DNA from: Planctomycetia bacterium
GTDB taxonomy: Bacteria > Planctomycetota > Planctomycetia > Pirellulales > JACPPG01
NCBI GenBank assembly: GCA_016191115.1
Contig: JACPPG010000051.1
Span: 1 to 64,000 of the forward strand
Direction of reading: 5' to 3'
DNA: 64,000 bases
Shown here: piece by piece, positions 18,875 through 26,340 of the stretch
How positions within the stretch are numbered: position 1 is the stretch's first letter
Layout of the letters: each line of letters begins with the position of its first letter
Made by a program: the position numbers and the translations under genes
The notes under the pieces: generated by a model
Told to the model about the DNA's origin: nothing
The model's input: the letters and a program-made list of their open reading frames with translations, nothing else
Databases searched by the model: none

Positions 18875-19888
18875 TCAGCGCGCACGCCACAACGAACCGT
18901 CGTCGATCCCCAGCGCCGTTTGCAGTTCGGCGATGTCGTTCTTGAAGCGCCGGGCGTCGCGCGGGTAGCCGGCCGTGGGACGCAGCTCGGGCATCTGCCG
19001 GCACCAATAGTCGTTGAACGCCCGCATCGCCAACTCGCGCAGATACTTCGCGGTCATCGAGGCCAGCGCCGCCGGCACCGCTCGTTCGGCCCCGCAGCGG
19101 AAGCACACGGTCGTGCGGGCCGGTTCGGGGCCAAAGACGTATCGGCTTTCGCGCCGCCCTTCGTGGCGGACTTCAATGAGCCACTCGGGAAAGTAATGCT
19201 GCACGAGCGACGCATAGTGGTCGCGCCCGCCGTGCTTGTCGCAGATCGCCGCGACGCGGCCGCCGGCCAGCGGGACCATCATCTCGGACAACAACTCCAA
19301 CGTCACGGCCGAAAGTGCGTCGCTCTTATTGCCGTACTCGTCGAGCAGGCGATTGAACGCCCGCGGAAAGACCGCCCGGGCACGAATCGCCAGCAACCGG
19401 ACGCCGGCTTTCGCCATTCCGCGCCGCAGTTTCTCGGCGAAGCGCTCGATCTGGTCGGCCGCTGCCGCTAGCGGCAACGCGGCCTCGTAGTCGGCGTGCC
19501 AGGGGCTCAGATCATCCGCGCCGTCGAGCCCTTCTGGACAAAGGGCCTCCCAGGCTTCGTGCCAGGTTCGCGGCGCCTGATCCAGCAGGGCGAGCGCGAC
19601 GAGCACTCCTTGCTCGAGCGGCCCCAGTCCGATCGTGGGGTTGTACAGCCGCTTCGAGTCGGCGATCCGCAGCCGGCGCGGCGGCGCCTTGGCACGGCTC
19701 GGTCTCTGGCAGATCACGCGCCGCAGGCGCTCGTAGAAATCGACGTCGACTGGCTCGCCGCCGTCGTCGGCAATCTCCCACACGGTGGCAGCGACCACCA
19801 AAGGGCCAAGATTGGGTGCGTAGCCCGCCTCATCCGTGCCAACAAGATAGCTCACGTCCGTGCCCTGCCATGTGTCGTGGTTTGTCAT
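18875..19888 (-). CDS. Divergent RNase HII-like protein
   Basis: 337 residues, against about 200 for normal RNase HII. The opening GTDEAGYAPNLGPLVVAA matches the RNase HII Asp-Glu active-site strand, IADSKRLYN matches the DSKKL motif, CDKHGGRDH occupies the place of the DGN aspartate, GAERAVPAALASMTAKYLRE corresponds to the KGD...SIIAKV segment (with Glu for the last Asp), and PTAGYPRD matches HKGYPT. All four acidic positions are therefore filled. Inserts of about 100 residues enlarge the middle. It may cut RNA in RNA/DNA hybrids, but the changes leave activity open. It starts upstream of sixA with a 29-base gap. Confidence 0.65.
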   Translation of the reverse strand: MTNHDTWQGTDVSYLVGTDEAGYAPNLGPLVVAATVWEIADDGGEPVDVDFYERLRRVICQRPSRAKAPPRRLRIADSKRLYNPTIGLGPLEQGVLVALALLDQAPRTWHEAWEALCPEGLDGADDLSPWHADYEAALPLAAAADQIERFAEKLRRGMAKAGVRLLAIRARAVFPRAFNRLLDEYGNKSDALSAVTLELLSEMMVPLAGGRVAAICDKHGGRDHYASLVQHYFPEWLIEVRHEGRRESRYVFGPEPARTTVCFRCGAERAVPAALASMTAKYLRELAMRAFNDYWCRQMPELRPTAGYPRDARRFKNDIAELQTALGIDDGSLWRAR

Positions 19889-19963
19889 AGCGCGCTACAC
19901 CCCTTTGCGCGGGCCAACAAACCCGCGAGCGCGCCAGCCAGCGACCCATTAGCCTACGGAACG

Positions 19964-22900
19964 CTAGTCAAAGATCAAATACCCGAAGCCCTCGGGGATA
20001 GGGGTGATCGCCGCCGGTCGGGTCCAGGACTGGAAGCCAACCTCCGGAACGATGCGCTGCAACCCCAGCGCCCAGACTGTTTTGGGCGCGACCCTTTCAA
20101 TAGACAACTCAGCCAGGGGAATGGCGGCTTCGACGGTCCAATCGTTCTCGCCGCGAATGGCGGCAACAAACCAGCGGGGGTTCCAAGCCGCGTCGCCCCA
20201 GCAGTCCTCCGCCGCCCAACCGCGGTGGTCGACCGCCAGGCGATAGAACGTCGTCCAGTCCCGATCGATATCGATCAACAGCTCGACGCGATCTTGCGCC
20301 GCCAGGTCGGCGTCGCGCGGACGGACGCCATCGGCGGCCGGGTAAGCGGCCCCGGACGCGCACCGGCACGCCACCGCGACGTACAGAAACTCGTCGTCAT
20401 AGGCCATCATCGCCGCGGCCGGCCATTGGGAGTCGTCCGCTAGCGCGCTACGCAACTCTTCCCGGTTGGCTTGCTGCCAAACGTCGTCGTCCAGCCGTCC
20501 GTCCAAGCGGGGCTTCGACGCCGCGCGCGCGACCACGAACACCGACTTCGGCGGCGCCGGCCCGGAGGATTCCTGCAGCCAATGCTCCCCGCGGGCACAG
20601 GCCCACCAAGCGTCGTGCGGCCGGGTGTGATCCATCGCGCTTGTGAAGCGGCTCGCGGCCCGACCCTTGCCACGACCTTCGCCGGCAACTAGCGGAAACT
20701 GTACGTTCAAGCCCGAAAAGGCCAGTGCGTCGGACCGCTGAAGAACTTCTGCAAAGGCATCGGCCTTGGCCCTGCGGGCCGCCAGCCCACGCGGCTCGCC
20801 GCCCGCCGCGGGACCTGCCGAGGCGCTCGTGGCGGCAAACGACGTCTGCGTCACCTGGTTGGCGGCGGGAATCCCGCGCGCCGGCATGGGCTGCGGCGGA
20901 CTCTCGGCCGCCGGCGCGCTGGCCGGCACGACGGGGACCGATCCGTCGCGCGATGCACGGCACGCCGCCTCGCCGCTCGACCAATACTGCACCAACCACA
21001 CATACGACGGGACGACCAACGCGTGGCCCGGGTACTTTTCGCACAGTAACCGAAACATCTCCGCCGCCATGTCCCACTGACCCTCGGCATAGTAAGTCTG
21101 ACCAAGCTCGAAGAGCGCCTGTCCGGCGGTCGGCGCGTCGAGACCGCGGGTTAGATCGCCGACCTGCGCCAACAGGACGGCGCCTCCGCGCCCCGATCGT
21201 TTCGAATGGGCGACGATCGCCTGGAAGTTGCGATGCTTGTCAGCGATCTGGCGGACAGCGTCTAATTCCGCGCGAGGAGCGGCCGCGAGTTCGCGCCGCG
21301 CTTCGCTACCGAAGGGGAGCGACATCCCGCTGAACAAGTCTTGTTGGCCGGAAGCTTCCTCACGGGAATCCAACAGCACGCGAAATCCCCAGTTGGCCGG
21401 CGGTGGCCGATAGCCCTGGAAGAGTTGGCCCCGCGCCGCCGCGGCATACTGCGAAAGAGACTGCATGAGGCGCGGCGCAAGCTGCGAGGTGTTCGAGTTG
21501 ATCGCGCCAAGCTGGCCGGCCGGCAGGTTTGCGGCGCGCTTCTTGACGGTCCACGGCTCGAGCCCAGCGTCGGCGATCTGCTCCGGGAACTTGCTCGCAT
21601 CCCCCGCCGCGGCGACCGCCCGCCCGACGGCTTGATGAATCAGGTTCGCCAGCGGATTGTCGCCACCGGCGCCGGCCGCCGAAGTAAGAACCACCTCCGG
21701 CCGGTACGTGCGAATCTGTCGCACCAGGTGCGCTTCGAGCTGCTCAATCCCCTGGCCCGCGTGGGCCCGGTTCCAGCCGTCCACGATCTGCTCGGCCGTG
21801 GCGCGTAGCCCATCCTGCCTGAGCGGAAAGCCCCAGGCCGCTTCCACCGCGCTAAAGCCCAAAGCGGTCAGGGCCGCCCGCCGGGATGCGGTGAGCGCGG
21901 CGGCCGATTCCGTCCCCGGCTCGACGTCGCGCCGTGCCAGGAATTCCACCGCCCCGACGTAGCCTTCGCCTGCCACCCAGTGAGCGAATGCCTCGACGGG
22001 CACGTCATGCGCGTCGCCGAAGAAGGCCAGCATGGCAGCGCGCTGGCGTGGGCCGCGCTGCCGTTGCCATGTCCGTCCGCCATCGACCGTCGCCAGGATC
22101 GTCCCCAGGGCGCCGACGGCCCAACCGTGCTCGTCGTCGGCAAACGCGAGGGCATTCAAGGGGAGCGATTGTCCGGTGGGGAAGCTTTCCCAGGTTTCGC
22201 CGCCGTCGGGACTGGCGAAGACACGGCTGCCGGGTGAGCCGGCGATCCAAGAGCGGCGGCCGCGGGCCGCGACCGCGCGGAAATCGAAGTCGTCCGCGAC
22301 CAGCGGGGTTTGCGGCGGTCTCCAAGACCGTCCCCCGTCGCGCGTCGTTAGCACGAGCCCGCCGTCGCCCACCATCCAGCCGTCGCTGGCGCTGGTGATC
22401 CGCATCGCGCGCGGCTCGCGCAGGCCGAATTCCGGCTGCTGCCACTCGTCGAGTCCGCGTTCGCGAACGCTCGCCCGCGCGCCGTGGGGGCCAGCGACAG
22501 CGCCGGCCAGTGGATCATGGAAGTCGGCGACGCCCCAGGCGGTCACAGTCCGGCCAGCGAGCGGCGTCCAGGTGCGTCCCGCGTCGCCGGTGTGGAGAAT
22601 GCCGGTGGGAAACAGTGGCGACGGCTCGGCCACGACCCAACCTTGCGCCGCGCCGAAGAAGCGCACGTATTTAACGGCCGGCACGAGCAGGCTCTGGTCC
22701 GCTCCCCAGGTGTGCCCACCGTCGCCGGTGCGCAAGAGCACGCCGCTAGTGCCGCGGACGTAGGGGCGCTGAAAGCCGCCGCCGATCCAGCCCGCTTGGC
22801 CATCGACGAAATGGACGCTCTCCAGCCGGGCGTCGACGCCCGACTCCTGCAATTGCCACGACTGACCGCCGTCGGCGGTGTGCCAGATGATGCCACGATC

Positions 22901-23155
22901 GCCGACGGCCCAGCCTTGCGCGCCGTCGACGAACGAGACGGCCGCGAGCTCGGCATCGTCGCGCATGGCGCGTGCCACCGCGGTGTCGGCCGCCGCCGCA
23001 AGTCGCGCGGGGACGCATGCGAATGCGCCGATTGCTACTAGACTGGCAACGTGGAAAGCCGCGCAGGCGGCGAACGTTGTCGCCGCGTCGCGCGTCCATT
23101 GGCTTGGACGCCCGCGCAAGCTCGTTACGGTGTGAGGAGCGTCGAAGCCATCCAT
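19964..23155 (-). CDS. Giant Ycf48/BNR protein with PIG-L-like, TPR and CBM9-like domains
   Basis: 1063 residues. After an N-terminal hydrophobic segment (about 28-55; signal or anchor) come at least six Ycf48/BNR repeats to about residue 370 (GWAVGDRGIIWHTADGGQSW, HGWAVGALGTILATVDGGRTW), a beta-propeller. Residues about 380-600 resemble the PIG-L/LmbE deacetylase fold (RQIRTYRPEVVLT), but the zinc motif AHPDD is replaced by DAHDVP, so it is probably inactive. TPR-like helices follow at about 690-760 (LFELGQTYYAEGQWDMAAEMF). The last 190 residues form a family 9-like carbohydrate-binding sandwich (PRLDGRLDDDVWQQA, YDDEFLYVAVAC). Likely an exported scaffold or assembly factor; the partner is unknown. 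Confidence 0.75.
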   Translation of the reverse strand: MDGFDAPHTVTSLRGRPSQWTRDAATTFAACAAFHVASLVAIGAFACVPARLAAAADTAVARAMRDDAELAAVSFVDGAQGWAVGDRGIIWHTADGGQSWQLQESGVDARLESVHFVDGQAGWIGGGFQRPYVRGTSGVLLRTGDGGHTWGADQSLLVPAVKYVRFFGAAQGWVVAEPSPLFPTGILHTGDAGRTWTPLAGRTVTAWGVADFHDPLAGAVAGPHGARASVRERGLDEWQQPEFGLREPRAMRITSASDGWMVGDGGLVLTTRDGGRSWRPPQTPLVADDFDFRAVAARGRRSWIAGSPGSRVFASPDGGETWESFPTGQSLPLNALAFADDEHGWAVGALGTILATVDGGRTWQRQRGPRQRAAMLAFFGDAHDVPVEAFAHWVAGEGYVGAVEFLARRDVEPGTESAAALTASRRAALTALGFSAVEAAWGFPLRQDGLRATAEQIVDGWNRAHAGQGIEQLEAHLVRQIRTYRPEVVLTSAAGAGGDNPLANLIHQAVGRAVAAAGDASKFPEQIADAGLEPWTVKKRAANLPAGQLGAINSNTSQLAPRLMQSLSQYAAAARGQLFQGYRPPPANWGFRVLLDSREEASGQQDLFSGMSLPFGSEARRELAAAPRAELDAVRQIADKHRNFQAIVAHSKRSGRGGAVLLAQVGDLTRGLDAPTAGQALFELGQTYYAEGQWDMAAEMFRLLCEKYPGHALVVPSYVWLVQYWSSGEAACRASRDGSVPVVPASAPAAESPPQPMPARGIPAANQVTQTSFAATSASAGPAAGGEPRGLAARRAKADAFAEVLQRSDALAFSGLNVQFPLVAGEGRGKGRAASRFTSAMDHTRPHDAWWACARGEHWLQESSGPAPPKSVFVVARAASKPRLDGRLDDDVWQQANREELRSALADDSQWPAAAMMAYDDEFLYVAVACRCASGAAYPAADGVRPRDADLAAQDRVELLIDIDRDWTTFYRLAVDHRGWAAEDCWGDAAWNPRWFVAAIRGENDWTVEAAIPLAELSIERVAPKTVWALGLQRIVPEVGFQSWTRPAAITPIPEGFGYLIFD

Positions 23156-23343
23156 GGCTGTGCCTCGAATTTGTAGGAGGCGACTCCCTTCGCCGAACCG
23201 CGGCAGAAACAGCCGCCTTCGCGGCGGCGATTGTAGTCTCCTTGTCCCGCTAGACCTAGAGCGGGCTTAGAGGCGGCCGGCGCGTGTCGCCAACGCGATG
23301 CTAGCAACGCGAGGGGCAGAACGACCAAAGGTCCACCGCGCGC

Positions 23344-23381
23344 AAAAAAAAGCCCCCGGAGTGGTTGACCACTCCAGGGGC
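23344..23381 (-). terminator. Rho-independent terminator of the MscS gene
   Basis: On the minus strand a 14-bp stem with one mismatch (23368-23381 pairing with 23352-23365) closes on a very small loop and is followed by eight T residues (A-tract 23344-23351 on the plus strand). It lies 70 bases after the channel gene stop. The rest of 23156-23451 contains a UUCG-type hairpin (GCCGCCTTCGCGGCGGC near 23211) and no gene. Confidence 0.88.
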
Positions 23382-23451
23382 AGGGGCACACAGGTAGGAG
23401 AATCCTCTCCTCTTCTTCTTTCCGGCCCATTGTCGCTGGACCGGCCGCGAC

Positions 23452-24294
23452 TTAGCGAACTGCCTCGGACAGCATCTTGGTGTTCGGCACGCTGTGCCGG
23501 TTCAAGAGGCCCTCTTCCTCGGTCTCGATGACCGTGGCTACCGGGCCGACTTCCCGCACGGTGCCTTCCATGCCGCACACGTTCACGCGATCGCCGGCGT
23601 GCAGCCGCTGCCGCGTGTAGTATCCGGCCAGAATGCCTCCCATCACCTCGCGGCCACCCAGCCCCAGGGCCAGGGCAAACCCGGCCGAGACGGCGCCGAA
23701 GGCGATCAGGATCATGTTCTGCAACAGCTCGAACTGGAACCCGATCTGGTCGAAGGCGGCGATGAAGGTCATCAGCGCCAAGACGTAGTACACGCCGTTG
23801 GCCAGGTGCTCGGCATAGCCGACGCCCACCCGATCCGCACTCGTGGCAACCACGCCGCGGAGGAAGGTGGCGATCAACAGGCCCACCACGATCACGACCG
23901 TGGCCACGAGCAACTTGGGAATGTACGCGACCAGGCTCTCCATGGCCGTCGACAGGGTCGGCAGGTCAAGGATGTTGAAGGCGGCGGTCAAGAAGACGCA
24001 CAGCGTGAGCCAGAAGGTGATCCGGCCGACGATCCACGACACGCTGCGCTTGATGCCGACTTGCCGCATCGAGTCGACCAGCCCGCTCCGCTCAGCGGCG
24101 GTTTGCAGGCCGAGCGAGTCCGACAGCGCCGTGACGACGCGATCGAGCACGCGGGCGGCGATGTAGCCCACAACCAGCACGACGACGGCGCCGAGGACGT
24201 TGGGCGCCTTATCGACGATCTGGTGGAACGAGTTGCTGAAGCTCGTTTCCAGGACAGTGCGCCAAGAATCCAAGGTGGCATTGAACGTATCCAT
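23452..24294 (-). CDS. MscS-family mechanosensitive channel
   Basis: 280 residues. Helices at about 33-55 (VLGAVVVLVVGYIAARVLD), 88-110, 125-145 and a pore-like region (GAVSAGFALALGLGGREVMGGILAGYYTRQRLHAGDRV) followed by a beta domain (VNVCGMEGTVREVGPVATVIE) as in MscS. The C-terminal domain is short, ending with the VPNTKM strand, so it belongs to the small CmpX/TM-helix type rather than to full-length MscS. It should release solutes on hypo-osmotic shock. GAGGAG precedes the ATG at 24294, and a strong terminator follows the gene. Confidence 0.88.
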   Translation of the reverse strand: MDTFNATLDSWRTVLETSFSNSFHQIVDKAPNVLGAVVVLVVGYIAARVLDRVVTALSDSLGLQTAAERSGLVDSMRQVGIKRSVSWIVGRITFWLTLCVFLTAAFNILDLPTLSTAMESLVAYIPKLLVATVVIVVGLLIATFLRGVVATSADRVGVGYAEHLANGVYYVLALMTFIAAFDQIGFQFELLQNMILIAFGAVSAGFALALGLGGREVMGGILAGYYTRQRLHAGDRVNVCGMEGTVREVGPVATVIETEEEGLLNRHSVPNTKMLSEAVR

Positions 24295-24385
24295 GACTTA
24301 CTCCTCTTTCCGAAAAACGGTTAATGGGATTGGAATCGGTGAAAAACGAACGCAAAGTTTCTTCGATCGCGGCTGGCTGGCGCTG

Positions 24386-24631
24386 TTAAGGGGGCGCCTC
24401 CTGCCGGTCGCCGCGATCGTTGGGAAATTCTCCCGACAACGTGACGCCGACCAGGCCGATCAGTCCTCCAAGAAGGTGCAGGAAGGCATACGGCACGACC
24501 TGGAATACAAACTCCATCATGTGCACGCCGAGCAAGCTGTGGTTGACGCGATCGTGCACGTGCTGGTCGAAATCGACCGGTACCGGCGGAACGTCGTTGT
24601 CGGCGAGTCTTTCAAACAGGTCGTGAATCAT
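24386..24631 (-). CDS. Small membrane protein following the ECF sigma gene
   Basis: 81 residues with a polar N-terminal half (MIHDLFERLADNDVPPVPVD) and one clear hydrophobic segment (FLHLLGGLIGLVGVTL). It starts 66 bases after the sigma-factor stop on the same strand, a common arrangement for anti-sigma or sigma-linked small proteins, but it lacks a zinc-binding HxxxCxxC motif. The HVHDRVNHSLLGVHMMEF stretch is conserved-looking rather than random. Function unknown; a regulatory role for the neighbouring sigma factor is inference from position. Confidence 0.6.
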   Translation of the reverse strand: MIHDLFERLADNDVPPVPVDFDQHVHDRVNHSLLGVHMMEFVFQVVPYAFLHLLGGLIGLVGVTLSGEFPNDRGDRQEAPP

Positions 24632-24697
24632 GGCTGGCGCCTTGTTTGCCCCCTCACCACAGCCCTCTCCCGCCAGGGGAGAGGGAGTTTACTTTCG

Positions 24698-25318
24698 TCA
24701 CTTCATCGCGTCGCCGTGGCGCTCTTGTACTTTGTCGCGGGCCCGGCTGACGCGCATCTTGCAGGCGCTGACGGACAAATCGAAGATCGCGGCCAGTTCC
24801 TCGTAGCTGTAACCTTCGGCATATTTCAGGATCAAAAGGGCTCGGTCCACTTCGTCGAGCGACTCTAGTAGCGTCATCAGGTCGAGCGACAAGTGTTCGC
24901 TGTCGCCACGCACCGCCGGCGTCTCGACAAGCTGCCGCTCGCCGGCCGTCGTCTCGTGCCGCTGCCGCCGACCGCGTCCGCGCCGGATTCCCAGGCAGGT
25001 GCGCACCGCGATGGCGTGCACCCACGTGGCGTATTTCGACCGGCCGTCGAACCGCGCCCGGTGCAGGAACAAGCGGACGAAGACCTCTTGGGCCGCGTCG
25101 TGGGCGTCGTGCTCGTTGCCCAGCAGGCGGTAGCAGATGCGCCACACGCGTTGGCGAAACCGCTCCACCAAGGCGACGAACGCCGGCCCGTCGGAGCCCT
25201 CGCGGGCAGCCTCGGCGGCCAAGGCTTCGTCGGAGTGCTGTAAAACGTCCAAGACGGCATCCACACGTGCGCGCCCTACGAAAGTGGCTATCGCTCGGGG
25301 TCGACTTCCGTGTCCCAC
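24698..25318 (-). CDS. ECF RNA polymerase sigma factor
   Basis: 206 residues from the GTG at 25318; a second GTG at 25264 (VDAVLDVLQH) would give 188 and is equally plausible. Region 2 is FRQRVWRICYRLLGNEHDA then DAAQEVFVRLF and KYATWVHAIA; region 4 is LLILKYAEGYSYEELAAIFD followed by a helix-turn-helix (CKMRVSRARDK). It directs core polymerase to a small set of promoters. No anti-sigma with a known domain is present; the 81-residue membrane protein downstream is the only candidate partner. The 540 bases upstream, to blaI, hold MITE copy C and the blaI promoter region. Confidence 0.88.
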   Translation of the reverse strand: MGHGSRPRAIATFVGRARVDAVLDVLQHSDEALAAEAAREGSDGPAFVALVERFRQRVWRICYRLLGNEHDAHDAAQEVFVRLFLHRARFDGRSKYATWVHAIAVRTCLGIRRGRGRRQRHETTAGERQLVETPAVRGDSEHLSLDLMTLLESLDEVDRALLILKYAEGYSYEELAAIFDLSVSACKMRVSRARDKVQERHGDAMK

Positions 25319-25484
25319 GCAACGTTAGTAGCCGTGGCGAAGGGCGCAGTCACAAGAATCTAGAGAAGGCCGGCGCTCTGGCGACAACCCATTGCCGCCT
25401 AAGAAGATGTAGCTTACGGCGGCGGCCCTAACCCTAATCGGACCATAGTCCGGCCGTAACGGTCAAGGCCGGTCGGCTGTTGGG

Positions 25485-25641
25485 CAGGGCCATCCTGTTT
25501 TTCAAAATGGCGAGGCGGGAAAATGGGACTGGCTCCAAGGATAAACAGCGCAAGCCCTTTCAGACCAACGTTTCGTCTCGGCGCCTGTCCCACTTTCCCG
25601 CCGCTGCGCCGCCGTCCAGCTTGAATCTGTGAACGGCCCTG
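25485..25641 (+). repeat. MITE-like element copy C, complete, with 10-bp target duplication
   Basis: Exactly 157 bases, starting CAGGGCCATCC and ending GAACGGCCCTG, which are inverted repeats of each other. The perfect direct repeat GGCTGTTGGG stands immediately outside both ends (25475-25484 and 25642-25651), as expected of a target-site duplication. The interior arms pair over most of the length. No coding sequence of its own. It lies in the 542-base gap between the divergent sigma-factor and blaI genes. Confidence 0.92.
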
Positions 25642-25790
25642 GGCTGTTGGGCCGGACTCCCAGGCACAAAGCGGGGCTGGCGTGTTTACACCGCTTTACA
25701 CCGCCCACAAAATACGGGCGGGTGAAAAATGCCGACTGCGGCCGGCCCTTTGGCTTTCCCCACGTTTCCAAAGAATGCTGCAAACAGCAA

Positions 25791-25865
25791 TTGACATTGT
25801 CGTCACGTGCCATTATTTTGACATATGCTAATCCTTTGACACTTGCAACGACACTGACAAATGTC
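25791..25865 (+). promoter_or_regulatory. blaI promoter with repeated TGACA boxes (probable BlaI operator)
   Basis: TTGACA at 25791-25796 and TATTTT at 25814-25819, 17 bases apart, form a plausible promoter. TGACA occurs four times before the coding region, at 25792, 25819, 25837 and 25855; the last three are spaced by exactly 18 bases. The last forms a dyad GACAAATGTC over the blaI start codon, and GACATTGTC (25793-25801) is a second dyad. BlaI/MecI repressors bind dyads of TACA/TGTA type, so autoregulation is likely; the exact operator is inference. Confidence 0.55.
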
Positions 25866-26256
25866 CGACAAGACACCACTGGAATTGGCTAAACGTGAGC
25901 GGCAGCTCATCGAGACGGTGCAGCGGCTTCGCGAGGCTTCAGTCGCCCAGGTCCGCGCCCACCTGGCCGATCCTCCCAGCTATTCGGCCGTGCGGACGAT
26001 GCTTGGTCTGCTGGTCGACAAGGGTTGGCTCAAGGTGCGCCGCGATGGCAAGCGTTATCTCTACCGGCCCGCCATTTCGCGCGAACGCTCGCAACGAACC
26101 GCCTTGCGGCGGTTGTTAGGGACTCTCTTTGGCGGCTCACCCGATGATGCGATGGCGGCGCTATTGGAGATGTCGGCCAACGAGATGACAGAACGGCAAT
26201 GGGATCGACTCACTCAAATGATCGACAAGGCACGTAAGGAAAATCAGCGCGGCTAG
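25861..26256 (+). CDS. blaI: BlaI/MecI/CopY-family repressor
   Basis: 131 residues. The N-terminal winged helix follows the family pattern (LIETVQRLREASVAQVRAHL; YSAVRTMLGLLVDKGWLKVRRDGKRYLYRP) and the C-terminal half is the dimerisation helix region (LLGTLFGGSPDDAMAALLEM, ERQWDRLTQMIDKARKE). In the classical system the M56 sensor protease triggers cleavage of the repressor; here the sensor homologue is the next gene, 84 bases downstream. No beta-lactamase gene is near, so in this organism the signal is probably something else. Confidence 0.9.
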   Translation: MSDKTPLELAKRERQLIETVQRLREASVAQVRAHLADPPSYSAVRTMLGLLVDKGWLKVRRDGKRYLYRPAISRERSQRTALRRLLGTLFGGSPDDAMAALLEMSANEMTERQWDRLTQMIDKARKENQRG

Positions 26257-26340
26257 AGTTCCGGACTTTGAAAATGGGGACGGTGACCAAGTAAGCGTCC
26301 AAACAAGACTACGCGGCTCCACCTCGACAAAGGGCGCTCG

